A stretch of 64,000 nucleotides of DNA from Artocarpus heterophyllus (Eukaryota; Streptophyta; Magnoliopsida; Rosales; Moraceae), in the NCBI GenBank assembly GCA_025403435.1, contig CM046348.1, positions 10,968,606 to 11,032,605 of the forward strand. The letters run 5' to 3'. Each line of letters starts with the position of its first letter. Position 1 is the stretch's first letter. The translations under genes and the position numbers were made by a program. The notes under the pieces are model-generated. The model saw only the letters and a program-made list of their open reading frames with translations. It had not been told where the DNA came from and searched no databases. Below, in pieces: positions 12,537 through 25,319 of this stretch.

Positions 12537-13099
12537 ATACTATAGATTGGTACAACTAACAGAAAATTTGGATGTGTATTGCTGTTTGAAGTATTGTGTG
12601 GAAGGCCACCAGTGATGTCGACGGTGGAATGGAGTAAGATGAGCCTGCTCAGTGGGCCCTAAGTTGCTATCATGAGGGAAGACTTGATGAAATTGTGGAT
12701 CCATATCTAAAGGGTAAAATTACGTCGGAGCGTTTGAAGAAGTTCGGTGAGATTGTGGTGAGTTGCCTGTAAGATAATGGAGCTGAACGACCATCAATGA
12801 AGGAAGTGGTGTGAGGCCTAGAGTCTGCTATGCAGCTGCAGCAAATCTTCGAGGGAAATGCTAGGATTGGTGGGGAAACTGGTCCTAAAGTAAATGATAA
12901 TGGTACACCTAGATGTCATACTTGCAGCTGGGGAGACACATCTGGGGCTGTGTTTTCTGAGATCAATGAGCTACAAGGAAGGTGACCTCATGAGAGCGGT
13001 ATAAATTAAGTTGACTTTTGGCTTCAACCCTAGCCAATTAGGTTGCAAAAGAGTACCGTGCGTTTTTTGATTTTGGTGAAGAAGTTGATTGCAAATATG

Positions 13100-13141
<42 letters not shown>

Positions 13142-14701
13142 ACTTCATGTCCTAAATTAGAATTTTAAAAGAAAGATAAGTGTTTAATATGAAAATGTGT
13201 GCAATAAGAAAATACTTATGTGAAATGATTGTATGCTGCTAGTATAAACAACATAATATAGCAATTGGTATCCTATCAGTTTAATTTCATTATCGTTTTG
13301 AAGTACTTGAGAATTTGAGATGATTTCATTATTATTAAAGGTCTATTTTATAGACGTCTATATATAATTCATATATTCCACCATGAATTGTAAAATTTTG
13401 ATATTATATGGTGAAATTTTATTTATGTTGTAACTAGACACGTACGTAAATAATTAAGCTTAGACATGTATATATGTTTGTTAATTTGGTAGTTACATTG
13501 CAACACTGTGTTTTTTAATTTGGTAAAAGAAACTCCGGGAATTAATTAAAGATATATTTAAAGAGAAAAAAATTTACAGATATAATAAAAAGCCAATATT
13601 AAATATTGAGCTCAGATTTCAGTAGGAGAAATAATAGTGCCCCAGAGTTTAATCTTGAAAAGAAAGTAAAGACATGCATGGCCTGCCGGAGCATCTTCAT
13701 AAATTATTGCAATAAAACAAAAAACAAAAAAAAAAGAAAAGAAAAGAAAAGAAAATTTCTGTCGTCGTTGTGGCTAGTCTCAAAGTCTTACTATAAGAAA
13801 ATGAAAATTCCATCTTACTAATACCAGTTGTAGTCTCAAAGTCAAGTCTTTAGCAATAAAACGAATTAAAAAAAAAATAAGAAAAAGAAAATTCCAGTCG
13901 TTGCAGAATATCAAAAATGATACAAGAAGATGATGTCAATGGTAAATGATTCATGAAATATCAGAAGTGGAATAGTATTGCAAAAAGACTTCCCATATTA
14001 AATTGGTCAATATCAATGACCTACCCAGTAATCTTTTTCCAAGGAAATTTCTTAAAGAACATATGATATATAAAACAATAACAAAATGTATCTTGAGTCT
14101 TCACAATCAAACTTATTTTATGTCCAAACAAATCTTTAAAAAAAATAAAGTAAAGAGCACAAATAATCGGTGGTTGCAAATAGGTCTTCAAATTTTAGTA
14201 GTTAAAACAATGATATTTAATGACATGCATTTTCGTAGAAGACCAACTTGCACTGATTAATTGTTTTCGTGATTTTGTTTTTCCTTCTTTATAAATGGAA
14301 TGAGAAACACCCAATATATGATCAATTGACAGTTGACTTACTAGCATAGAAGCAGCTGGAAGTAAGCAGCTGGAAGTAACATGTGAGACAATTAACTGTA
14401 GCAAACATTTTGTAGTAACTGATCTGTTAGGTGGATTTACAAATTAGAAAAACAATTTTTGTTCAAGATAAAAAGACATTTTAATTGGAGTTTTTTATTG
14501 GTGAAAAATTAAAGATAAATAAAAATTTATTATTAAATGTTAATGAAATTTTCGAAGAAAACCTATAAGAGTTTTTAGCTTAAAACGAAAAAAACTATTG
14601 TAAAACTTTCCATCAAACAAAAGGGCAAAAAGAGAGTTATTGTTATTTTTTCTTTCACTTTTATGTATGGTAATGCCTAACGTTAAGCTATCACAATTTC
14701 C

Positions 14702-14740
<39 letters not shown>

Positions 14741-16050
14741 TGTGTATCAATTATCATTTTACTCTCTAAAATGTTTTGTTTTGCTTGGTTTATTCCTTTT
14801 TTGTAAAACCTTAATAATTGAGCATTAATTAAAGTAATTAATAAACTTTATAAGTAATAGGACGCTTTGGCCCAACTTGAGACCTGAAGCAATTGCTTAA
14901 GTTGCTTATAGTTGAGCCGGCACTACCAATAAGACCCAACGGGGCCACTTTTCCCATTCAAAGAAGGAAAAAAGAAAACAAAAAAGCGGTAATCGAAGGG
15001 TAAAAAAAAGAGCGTAACGTATTTATTTTAGATGTTTAAAATTTCTAACGATTTTTTTTGAAAAAAAAAAAGATTCTAGTCATCTCTTGGCTCTATTTGT
15101 AGTCTTAAAAAGGAACAAAGATTTTCCTAAAAAAAAGAACCAATTTTTTTTTAAACAAGCTATATAAAACATACACTTTATTAATTATTAGTATTATTGT
15201 TGTTGTTGTTAATTAAATTTTCTCTACTTATAAAAAAAAATTAACTGTGAGGGGCATAGTGGAGGTGGGGCTGTTTGGTTTTATTTTTGAGAAGTTTTTT
15301 CTTATTTTAAAAAAAAAAAAAAACAAATAAAAAAAGTTAAGATAAGAGAGAACATATTTTATAAATTGCACGTAATAAGTTATGTTGTAAACTTTTGTGA
15401 TTAGCGTGGTATGGTCTTTGTGTTGCTGTATACACGTGCATGAATAAAGTACATGCATATGGCCCCAAAAAAAAAGGAAAAAAAAGAAGAAATGTTTTAA
15501 AAGTACTCTTGTAGCCTTGCACCATTTTACTGGATTGCATAAGTATGTGTTCAATCTCTGGCGTGTCTCTTACAATTTGTAGTCCTGAAATCAAGTCGTT
15601 CTGCCTTTAATTTAAATAAATAAATAAACGAAGACATAGACAAATCTCAAGTCGTAATTCGTCCACATCAGGGGGAAAAAAAAGCAGGAGAACACAAAGT
15701 CAAAGTCTTTTTGGAATAATGAGATCCAACTTGATGACTTGGATTGGTAACAAATAAGCCAAGTTTAGGTGCAACGGTCAAAGTTTTCAATATTGCAATG
15801 ACTTGGAAATTTTAACGCGGACAAAATCTCAGTTTACATTTTTTTTTGTAGTGTTAAATAATTTCAAAATAGACATATTTCCCTGGATAGTTTTTTTTTA
15901 CCTCACATGAATTTTTTTTATATAATTCACAGGTTAAAATGGAAATAAAATATTCTACATCACAACGGCAAGCTACAATAAAAGTCGTATTTGGAAATAA
16001 AATTGTGAAGTCCTCTAGGGCCTAGAAATTTATTTGACATTCCCAAAATT

Positions 16051-16180
16051 AACCCAAAATGCACGTTCTTCATTGAGTTTAAGTCACCGCCCTTTTCCTA
16101 TTAAACTAAAATGCACGTTTTTCATTGAATTAAAGTCATCTTTCTTCCTCTATTAACCCAAAATGTACGTTTTCCTTGCG
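16051..16180. repeat. Three imperfect ~52-bp tandem repeats
   Basis: Units begin near 16051, 16103 and 16155, each with AAAATGCACGTT (TGTACGTT in the last) followed by TTCATTGA and AAGTCA. The third unit is shortened. They lie about 450 bp before pseudogene 2. Confidence 0.75.
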
Positions 16181-16204
16181 GCTGAGGTATTGTTGAAAAA
16201 TTTG

Positions 16205-16420
16205 ATTTTTTTTTTTAAGTTAAACAAACTAGAGTTTAATTTTATAAAAAACATTAATTTTATCCTTTTTTAATTAGAAGAATAAGTTAATTACGACATG
16301 GAAATGAAATCGTATAAAATTACAATTTTTTTTAAGTTAAACAAACTAGAGTTTGAATTTTGTAAAAAACAATAATTTTATCTTTTTGTTTTCTATTAAA
16401 AGAATAAGTTAATTATGACG
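16205..16420. repeat. Two ~95-bp imperfect direct repeats
   Basis: Both copies carry AAGTTAAACAAACTAGAGTTT, then a run of A, then TTTTATC, then AGAATAAGTTAATTA. Copies lie at about 16206-16300 and 16323-16420. No coding content. Confidence 0.75.
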
Positions 16421-16610
16421 TATATTTGGCATTAATCATTAAATATTTTCACAATATACAATATAATATCATATAAAAACAAAAAAGATGGCGCATAGTT
16501 GGTGTCAGTCGTTAAATCATTTCATGACATCAATGCAATGTTGTTAAAAAAATTATTTTAACGACGTCAAAATATCATCGCTAAAAGAAGAGTATTCGTA
16601 CGGCATTTTA

Positions 16611-17783
16611 ATGGATTTCGTTAATTACTGCGTAGCTTGGTTGAGGCTAAGGAAGGAGAAACGCCACCACAGCTCGTACAGAAGGGAATCCAGCAAGTTG
16701 ACGAAAGCTTGGCTTCCCGATCAGCTTTGCCGTTGTTTTTCCCTCCCGGAGATCATAATGGCCACCAATAACTTTGACCAAGAATTGTTGATAGGCAGGG
16801 GAGGCTTTGGCAACGTCTACATAGGTCATCTGACTGACGAAACATCCTCGGTTGTTGCAATCAAGCGGCATAACAAAGGATTGTCGGGTCAAGGGATGCG
16901 AGAAGTCGTAGCGGAGATCAATACATTATCGCAGATCCAGCACGTCCATTTGGTATTACTCATCGGATGTTGCTTTGACAACGATGAGAGGATCCTCGTC
17001 TATGACTACATGGCCAACGGGACTCTCCGCGAGCACCCCTACGGCACGGAAAACGACACTCTCCCCTGGAAACTGCGCCTTGAGATATGTATTGGGGCGG
17101 CGCGTGGGCTGCATCACCTCCACACGGAATTGGAGAACACCATCATCCACCGCGACGTCAAGACCACAAACATATTGTTGGATGAGAAGTAGATTGCTAA
17201 GGTTGCAGACTTTGCATTGTCAAGAGTAGGCGGCGAAGACCACCGTTAGCACAGAGGTGAAGGGCACTTTCGGGTATCTTGACCCGGAATATGTGCGAAG
17301 AGGACAACTGACGGTCAAGTCCGACGTGTACTCTTTCGGTGTCGTTCTCCTCGAAGTGTTGTGTGCCCGTAATCCGATTGACATCAAACTGGAAGTCGTT
17401 CAACGAAACTTGACATACTGGGCAAGACAGTGCATAAGAGAAGGGAAGATTCAGAACATCGTGGACCCGTACCTAATAGGGAAGATTGCGCCTGAGTCTT
17501 TCAAGAAGTTCATGGAGGTGGCAGAGAGGTGCGTCCGAGATCGTGGGAACCAACGGCCCACGATGCTTGTGGTGATTGCGATGCTTGAATATGCACTGGA
17601 GCGGCAGGAACAAGCGGACGCCGCAAGGCAGGGGGAAATTCCCTCCTGGATGTGCCCGTATCCCGTGCGGCTATCGTTCCATCTGGCCGATGATGACTGT
17701 GGGCCTGAGAATGACATGTTGGGTTTGGAGTTGGACAGTGAGAGTGGCACCCATGAGATATTGTCATATGCCACTGATTCCGA
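16611..17783 (+). pseudogene. CrRLK1L receptor kinase, pseudogene 2 (kinase part only; last codons at 41378-41390)
   Basis: The frame opens just inside the membrane region and runs through juxtamembrane sequence (CRCFSLPEI, ATNNFD), a glycine loop (GRGGFGNVY), VAIKR and the [12 protein letters not shown] catalytic loop. A TAG at 17190-17192 follows DEK, where the sibling copy has a TGG codon. DFG is changed to DFA. One extra C near 17230 shifts the frame. The rest of the kinase (GTFGYLDPEY, SDVYSFGVVLLEVLC, VDPYLIGKI, RPTM) and C-terminal tail read on from 17257. No malectin-like ectodomain is found upstream, so the gene is 5'-truncated. The frame meets the copia element at 17784. Across the TCCGA duplication it continues as ...DSESQN and a TAA at 41388-41390. 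Confidence 0.93.
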
Positions 17784-18247
17784 TGTTGGATTAAAATCCA
17801 ATATATGAGCTATTATGTTAAATAAATGTGAATTAAAGGCTATCAATAAGGTTGTTCAATTAAAAGTGATAATTTAAGTTTTGGGCTTTTAATGCATCAT
17901 TAAGTGTGAGCCTCCTATGTATAGAGACTAAAAATATAATTACTAATTTTATGATGGGTTAAATTGGTAATTAAAGATAATTGCTAGGGTTTAGCAATTA
18001 TATAAAAGGGTTGTGGTTCCCAAGTCAGTACGTACATTATTTTTCTGTTCCCATCTATAGAGAAATTACAAAGCATTCTGAGAAGGAGGATTTACGTACC
18101 AGACTTGGAAGATCCTCAACCTACAGACTCAAGAATCAAATTTAATCCATGGATTCAGATTAGCTTCTGCATCTTATTAATATTCTTGATGATTTGACAT
18201 GAACGATTCTGGATGATGATGGTTTTCATCACAATTTTATTCTAACA
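17784..18247 (+). repeat. Copia 5' LTR
   Basis: Begins TGTTGGATTAAAATCC and ends TTCTAACA. A TATAAAAG box at 18001-18008 is the likely promoter core. Length equals that of the 3' LTR once the nested insertion is removed. Confidence 0.93.
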
Positions 18248-18249
18248 AG

Positions 18250-18262
18250 TGGTATCAGAGCC
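18250..18262 (+). other. Copia primer-binding site
   Basis: TGGTATCAGAGCC lies two bases after the LTR end. It is complementary to the 3' end of plant initiator methionine tRNA and sets the plus-strand direction of the element. Confidence 0.92.
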
Positions 18263-19669
18263 TCTTTATGTTAAATCATTAGGAATCAAAAAATTTTCAA
18301 TATGTGATTCTCATAGGATAATTCTCAAATTTAACAATCTATGATTCTTTAAAATTGTTGAATTTGAGAACAATTGTTTGAATTTTTGGTTTAATTTTTT
18401 AAGGAATACAATATTCGGTTGAATGTGTTTGATATATATATATATGTATGTATGTATGTATTCAATCATTTTTGTTTTAGATACATATTATATATATATA
18501 GGTTTGTGAAGGATTCTAGGTAAGTTTTTTTTTTTTTTTACAATATAAGTTTGGGTTTCGTATATAAAACCATTCATTCAAGGATTCAACCGATGACACT
18601 TTTAGAGCTGCTGGAAAACTCCGATGACGACCATAAGGCCGCGTTGGAAAGAAAGTGTCGCGGCTAGAGGCCGTGCCGGAGCAAGAAACCGGCGGCCTCT
18701 GCATGAGGAATTAAAAAAAAAGTGATGTTGGGGCCGTTCGTCGTTCGCCGGGGTTGCGACCGCCGACGTCGGCCCTTTCTAGTTGCAGCCCTAGGGTGCC
18801 GCCGAAGACGTCCATAGCAGATGCAGTGGCAGCCGTCAGGTTGCCTACACCAATCTTCCCCAAAGGTCGAAAGACCCTTAGGGTTTCCTTGGGGAGGGTC
18901 TGGGCGTGATGAGGTTTCTTACACGGGCCCAGTTGGGCCCGTGACCCGACAAAACCCAGGGCTCAAACCCCTAGGTTACCGATTATTAAAAAAAAAAAAA
19001 GGAAAGAAATCATACACAGGCCAGTTGGGCCCGTGACTGGATATAGAGGCATATACGCGGGTTGGGCCCGTGAGAAGCAAAGTCACCCCGAATTAAAAAA
19101 AAAAAGGGCTGGGTTTAGGAGTTGGGTTGGGTCCTCTCGACTCGGTCCAGCCCCGACCCAGTCAAGGTTGACTTTGAATGTTGATTTTGACCAAGTTGAC
19201 TTTGACAAATTTTTTTATTTATTATTATTATTTTTGGTCATTTTTGGTGCAATTTTAAATTGAAATATTGGTATTTTATATATATATATTGAGATAAATT
19301 AATTGAAGCAACATGTCACCAAAGTGGTCTTTCTTGTGGAAATTAATTTGAACGGTTGTGTTTATGCAACTTATGTGAATATTGACCGGCCCAAAGGAAG
19401 GCAATATTTGACATAATTACATGTACACCTGTGGTGATAAACACGTGATGATTATTTGGTTTTACATGTAAACAATAAATCGGCCCAAAGGAAGATTTAT
19501 TGTTTGACATGTTCTTATTGTCAGTGTTTGATTACTACACCAAGATATCACTTACGAGTTAATATTTCTGTCCAAAGACTAAATATTAATGGAGTGCTCG
19601 ATATCTTAAAATGGGGTTACCTTTATTTGGATTTATTATTGTTACTATGGATTCTTATGTGAGCTTGTT
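18263..19669 (+). other. Copia untranslated leader, with a GC-rich patch
   Basis: A 1.4-kb stretch between PBS and gag. At 18600-18960 it is GC-rich. Three copies of a TTGGGCCCGTGA core (18932, 19024, 19059) sit in larger near-palindromes. At 19380-19510 CGGCCCAAAGGAAG occurs twice. Open frames here lack domain similarity and are not called. Confidence 0.7.
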
Positions 19670-20175
19670 TTGGGTTTGTTTGTTTTGTTCTCTGTTTCAG
19701 CTACTAGTTCTGCCTCAAATATTACTACCAACATCAATTCAATTCCTATGCTGAATGGTAACAACTTCAAATCATGGCAAGAGAACCTCCTAATAGTTCT
19801 CGGAGTCATGGATCTCGACCTTGCGTTAAGGGTTCCTTCTCCGACACCTCTTACAGATAAGAGTTTCTCTGATGAAAAGAGGGACATGGAAAGGTGGAAG
19901 AAGTTAAATCACATGTGTATGATGATCATGAAGAAGGCCATTCAAGAAGCATTCAGGGGCACTATATCGAAAACGATAAAGGCAGCCAAAGAGTTCCTCG
20001 AGGACATTGAGAAGAGATTTGCCAAAAATGAAAAGGCTAAAACTAGTACACTTTTGGCAAGCCTCATTTCAATGAGATACAAAGGTAAGGGGAATATTAG
20101 GGAGTACATCATGGAGATGTCTTACCTTGCTTCAAAATTGAGAGCACTTAAGCTTGACCTTTCTGAGGACTTGCT
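19670..20175 (+). pseudogene. Copia gag, 5' part
   Basis: Capsid-type gag that would package element RNA. The frame contains IPMLNGNNFKSW near the start, typical of plant copia gag, and runs to the LARD-type insertion at 20176. The frame is open from at least 19670 but its first in-frame ATG is at 19748, so the original start is uncertain. With the insertion and one TTGCT copy removed it continues at 34505, then meets TAA at 34536-34538 and again near 34634. Both replace expected glutamine codons. Confidence 0.88.
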
Positions 20176-23100
20176 TGTAACACCCGAGATTTTTAGTGCA
20201 TTAAAAATGCATTAAATTAAAGATTATGTTAAGACAAAGTACAATTAAAGGAAAATACTGTATAATAAGATGGAAAATTATACAGTGTTAGAGTAATGCA
20301 GTATAAGAATTGAATTGTGTGGACCACAATTTTTATCTTATACTTTTTATAAAAGAAAAGAAAAAAAAAAGGAAGGAAAAATCAGAAATTCCAAAGCAAA
20401 CTCGACTTTCTCTCTCTAGATTTTCTCTCTCTAGAATTCTCTCTCTCTCCTCAAATCTCGTTTGAGATTCCGGCGTTATTTTTCGACACCTCCCATACCA
20501 GTGGGAAGCTCTCGTTGAGCTGAGTCCAACGAGGTGTCGTGCCACCCAAATAGCCGCCGGAGGAGGGCCCACGCGCCGCCCAAAGTGGCGGCGAAACCCA
20601 TTTTTTCCCGACGTCGTTTCTCGGCCGTCCGACCACCAATCGACGTGATTTTGGTGTCTATGGACTCAGTGTGAGGAGAGGAACAAGATGGTACCAATTT
20701 TCCAGCTCAATTTTGGCTGGAAAGGCTTCGCCGGAGCTGCCCATCTCCGCCGTGTCGCCGCCCCTCGAGAACCGCCGATAATGGCGGCGGTGAGGTACAC
20801 CGCCGCCACCGTTCGATTCAGACGGCGACGGGGAGTGAAACCCCTCGCCTAATTTCACGCCACAGCCGCGGTTGGTCGGAGTTCCACCTCCGCCGTCGAG
20901 CGCCGCCGCGGAAGCCTTCGTAGCCACCGTTCCTGGCTGCCTCGTCCCAAATTGAAAGGGGGAAAATGTTCAGATGGTTGAGAAGAGCGTGAAGCAACTC
21001 TCAATTGCACGAAATGATGGCCGGAGGACGGAGAACGGCGTCTCCGTCGTGCACCGCCGTGGAGCTAGGTGGGGCCGCCGTTCCACGCGGTGTTGAGCTG
21101 CCCCACCGTAGGGGAAATACTCAGAGGAGGTCGGGGAACAATTCCCCCACCTCAATTTCACGGTACCGTCGCCGGAGGACCGAAATCGGAGCCGCCGGTT
21201 TCCGCCGAGAATTCCGTCTTCGATTTGCTATGTTGGAGGCCGAATTGGGTGAAATTGACCCCACCAATCGACTCAGGAGGGTCGAATTAGGGGGGGTAGG
21301 CTCGAGCTCAGCCCTCAACGGAGCCAACCGCCGCCGGTCAACGGCCGGTCAACGGCGGTCAACGGCGGTCAACGCCGGTCAACGGCCGGTCAAATGGCAA
21401 AATGGGATTTTGTGATCCGGACCTCCGATCGAAGATCCGAGACCGCCTCCCGACTCGTTTCGACGCTCTGAACGCAATGGTGACCTCCGTTCGAGCAAAT
21501 TCCACTCCGATGAAAATCGTCCGGTACCGACTGTACGCAGATCGAGGCGATTCAAACAGTAATATCGGAGTCTAGAAGGACAGTTTCAAGAATGCATGAT
21601 CTCCAGGAAGCATTCCTAGCCATTTATGGTCGCTCGAGGAGCACTGCAGAGGATGCTTCACATACTGTAGATGCAGCGAGATACAACTGGATCTGCTTAG
21701 CTTGGAGTTCAAGTAAGTAGGAATCTCGCATACAGTATAAACTGTTTTAGATGCTTTCATAGAAATTTATGAAATGCATGATCAGTGATTGTTACACTGT
21801 TTTATATGAGAATAGGTTTTATAACGTTACAAGGTGACGAAAAAACCCGTTAAGGGTAAAATCGTCATTTCTAAAGAAACGGCTAGAACGGAGTCGAACA
21901 CTCCGATTTAGCATAATGTTATTAGATGGAAAATGTTCCGTGATACGTTAAGTAACGTAACGGTCATGTGAGATCAAGATTTAACGAGGAATGTTTTAAG
22001 TAAACGAGTGGTAACCGATGAGTTACAAAGTTAAAAGGAAAAGTAACCCCGGTGGGTTACAAGGCTAATTGAAGGAAATGTAAACTGACAGTTTATAAGG
22101 TTGAGTAACAGAACGGTAGACCGATAGTATACCAAGTTATGAATAAGGAAAGAATGATTAATGTTTACGTTTTATTATCAATCGAGTGGATTGATAATAA
22201 AGAAAGTTAATTAATGAGTCGGCTGTCGTATGATCAGGACACAAAAGCCGACCAATGGAAGGAAAAGGAACGATAAAGGAATGGAATAGAGAACACTAGA
22301 GTATAGTTCGGGTAAGTTTCAAACCTCACCTACAGCATGAAGTAAATGATTTTTAAATGCTTATTTATATGTTTGCAAATGTGTTTGCAATTGTTAAGCA
22401 AGTTTCTTTTAAAGTATATTTGCATTTATTATGCAAAAAGTTTTAAAGTTCAAGAAAAAGAATTGCAATGAAATTGCAATCGTTATGTTAAAGGTTTATT
22501 GGCATATTGATATGCATAACGTTATTTAAAAGTCTAAGTTATGATTTTTAAAGTATTTAAAGTATATTTTGCATTATGACAATGCAAAATGTTTTATGGT
22601 TTAAGTTATAAGTTTCATGTTGCATTTGCTATGCAATAAGTTGCATTTATTGTGCAATAAGTTTTAGAATAAAAGTTATAGTTTGCAAAATGTGTTAGCA
22701 TTTTATGATGTATTTATTAAGCAATATGTTGCATTTGTTATGCAATGAGTGTTAGAATGCAAGTTATGATTTGCAAAATGTGTTTACATTTTATGTTGCA
22801 TTTGTTATGCAATGAGTTGCATTTATTATGCAATTGGTTTTATAGTATAAGTTATGAATTGCAAGTGTATTGCATATGATGTGATTGCATTTGAAATGCT
22901 CACTAAAGTTAATAAGAAGGTAACGTTAAGATAAAAAGAAAGTGTCGTACCAGCCTCTTTGTTATGAGGTAATGAAAGTGAAATTAAAGTGTGACCTCCT
23001 AAAGGTGAGGTACAAGACCTCAATGTTTGATGGTCTCAAGTCTTCCACAAGGGAAGCATCATGTTTACGATCTCATGATTAATGAGTTGGTACGAACACT

Positions 23101-24229
23101 AAAGTAAAGTAAGGAAAAATGAAGGTTACAAGATAAAGAAAGTTAAGGAATAAGAATAAAGGTTGAGAAAGAAATGAATGTTTAAGTTTATAGAATGTTC
23201 ATAAAATGCTCATAATTGAAGTTAATAATTGAGCATAAATGGAGTCATGCATTCTGATGTTACTTGAATGCTTTTTTATGAAATGTTTATATGTTATGTT
23301 TATGGAAAACATTCTGAAAAATGTTTACGATAAATGTTTATGAATAACGTTTTCATGTTTTCAAGAAACGGTTTATGAACGACGTTTTAAGATAAACGTT
23401 CAAGAAATGTTTAAGAGAAAGGTTTTACATTAAATGTTTATGAAAAACATTTCATGTTTGCAAGAAAAGGTTTACGAATGACGTTTTAAGAAAAACGTTG
23501 AAGAAATGTTTTATGAAAAAAAACGTTTTCAGAAATGTTCTATGAAAGACGTTTATGAAGAACGTTTTTAGAAATGTTTAAGGAAAACGTTTATGAAAAA
23601 TATTTTCATAAATGTTTATGGAAAACGTTCATGAAGAACGTTTCAAGAGAAAGGTTTTCATGAGAAAAGTTTTAAAGCATGTTTAAATGCCTTGTGAGAA
23701 TATGTTTGAACTTGCTGAGCGAAAGCTCATTAAAAGTTTTTCATACTGTAGGTAACTTATGGGTGACCAATGGGACCCGTTAGAAGAGCTGGGTGCTGCG
23801 GAGGACAGATGCGAAGATTTGGGTATGGATACCATCACTGTTTGCTTTCGCTACGTAAAGAAAATGTTTTCCATTGTTTAATGTTGTGTTTTCAAAGTTT
23901 AAAGAAAATCAGAGTTTTAAGAATTGTATTCAAAGTTTTAAGATACAGTTTATGAACTGTTTTATGTAATGATAAAGTAAAGTTTTAAACTATGATTTAA
24001 TAAATGTTTCTTATTAAGTTTTAAGAAACGTTTTGAAATGATTTTAAGGGCAAGTGTTGAGCGATGTCTCAACTTGAATGCGACAGAGGTCGCATCAATA
24101 TTAAAGAACGTTTAAGGAAAGAAAAAAAAAATTTTATTACAGTATTTTCTTACTAAGTAAGTAAGATTACTGTTTATGAAACTATGTTTATGAAAGTAAA
24201 GTGACTGCCCGAAAAGGCGGGTCGTCACA
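20176..24229 (+). repeat. LARD-type element, LTR copy 1 (4054 bp)
   Basis: Starts TGTAACACCCGAG, with a TATAAAA box at 20348-20354, then a TCTCTCTC pyrimidine patch (20409-20453) and a GC-rich block (20470-21500). The GC-rich block includes a CGGTCAACGG minisatellite at about 21335-21395. After it come AT-rich periodic tracts (22370-22880 and 23270-23660). The GC-rich open frames on both strands recur in all three copies and have no recognised domain. Confidence 0.93.
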
Positions 24230-25319
24230 GGTGGTATCAGAGCAGTATCCTGCCATCCCATTTCGCGCTGTCATATGTCCGCTACACCATAGCTCAAGTA
24301 AGTAAGTTAAGTTAAGTAGAAAGAAAAGTTAGAATTTACTGAATACGTATTTATGTTAGGCGTAGCCTTTGATATTGGCACACCTAGATATGCAACGAGA
24401 AGGCAAAGGTCAAAGGATGAATGTGATGTTATATGCTAGAATGTCCTCGCAAGTCGACTATAGTCGTCGTCTCTTAGCGATGTCAAGTCAACGATGACAA
24501 AGCGTGGTCAATGATGGTCAACAGATGGCCGACAACTCAAAATCAAGAAGATGAGCTTGTGACACGTTATGATGTTTAGGCGCACAATGGTGTCTCCGTA
24601 TGAGCAAATATTACTCTGATGGAGTTATTATGTATTGGCTACACGCATAACGAGAAAAAGGGGATCAAGATAACGGAATAATGAAGGTCTGAAGTGATTT
24701 TCAGTGCTTTATGGAACGAAAGTGCCGAAGAGCAACTTGACGTTAGATCATTAATTATGTTATTTGATCGAGCTTAAGCACTCCTTCGCTAAGCTGAGAC
24801 ATGCGAATGAGCTCGTAACTGCCCGGATGGGAAATACGATCAAGGCAACGATGCCCAATCTAACAGCAGAAACCTCACAGATTGGAGGATGGAAGCTGGA
24901 AATTATACGTTATGAGGAAAATTACGCAAAATGTCATTCTAGAATGGATATAGAAACGAAAATTATGGATTTTGTGATCGGATGACCCTGATCTTTAGAA
25001 GGAAACGAAGAGATTAGAATGAAAATGAACCCTATTTCTAAGAATAGCATTCAATGATAGAATGCTAAACCCTTAGATGAATGGAAACTGCGCTCAAATG
25101 TTGGAAGATCAGAGTTGCGCAGCAGAAGTGTGGTGTACAATTTAAAGGAATATGTCAAGAACATGATGAAAATTGTTGAAGTTCTAAGATGAGGGCTCAG
25201 TTTTAATGAAAGAGTAGTGATCAAGGAAGTATGTCAAGAACGAAAAAGGATGACAAGGAAGATGAACTACCTATGAAGGTTCTGATTTTCGAGGACGAAA
25301 ATTGTTAAGGAGGGAAGAT
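24230..25319 (+). mobile_element. LARD-type internal region 1
   Basis: 1090 bp from PBS (TGGTATCAGAGC at 24232-24243) to polypurine tract (25307-25319). The longest frame (24764-24985, 73 codons) has no recognised domain. It differs from internal region 2 at about 25 positions by eye. Confidence 0.9.

Larger units (their letters stand above)
8090..12985 (+). pseudogene. CrRLK1L (FERONIA-like) receptor kinase, pseudogene 1
   Basis: CrRLK1L proteins are plasma-membrane receptors with a malectin-like ectodomain, one membrane helix and a Ser/Thr kinase, and sense RALF peptides and the cell wall. This copy starts with an ATG and signal peptide almost identical to the intact gene at 63050. The first frame stops at 8479, where a 6-bp deletion relative to the paralogue creates TAG, and a 1-bp deletion soon follows. 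The ectodomain resumes at 8518-8790. A copia LTR fragment (8791-9060) replaces roughly 130 residues. Ectodomain and membrane helix continue at 9061-9480. A frameshift leads into the kinase (VGGFGNVY, VAIKR), another lies near 9830, and the HRDVKTTN loop and DFG follow to 10072. A family-A LTR interrupts at 10073-12536. The kinase end (PPVMSTVEW ... VDPYLKGK) lies at 12542-12985 with further stops. Clearly non-functional. Confidence 0.93.
12986..16610. other. Intergenic DNA between the two receptor-kinase pseudogenes
   Basis: AT-rich with (TA)n microsatellites at about 13098-13138 and 14704-14738 and several poly-A/T tracts. A 14-bp direct repeat AGCAGCTGGAAGTA lies at about 14350-14377. The short open frames look like chance and none resembles a known protein. 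Two local repeats near the right end are listed separately. Confidence 0.5.

Noticed and set aside
18821..19263. ORFs in the copia leader
   Set aside because: They lie between PBS and gag, are built partly from the GGGCCCGTGA repeats, and have no similarity to copia proteins.
20451..21415. GC-rich ORFs on both strands of the LARD LTR, repeated at 25597-26606 and 30757-31741
   Set aside because: They overlap on opposite strands, lie in an LTR, have low-complexity Arg/Pro/Gly composition, and change length among copies through the CGGTCAACGG repeat.
22370..23660. Regular short repeats considered as a CRISPR-like array
   Set aside because: Units vary in sequence and spacing, lie in a plant retrotransposon LTR, and have no spacers of constant length.
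24764..24985. 73-codon ORF in the LARD internal region (also 29903-30124) as a possible gag remnant
   Set aside because: No capsid or zinc-knuckle motif is visible, and two short related frames in nearly identical sequence are not evidence of coding.
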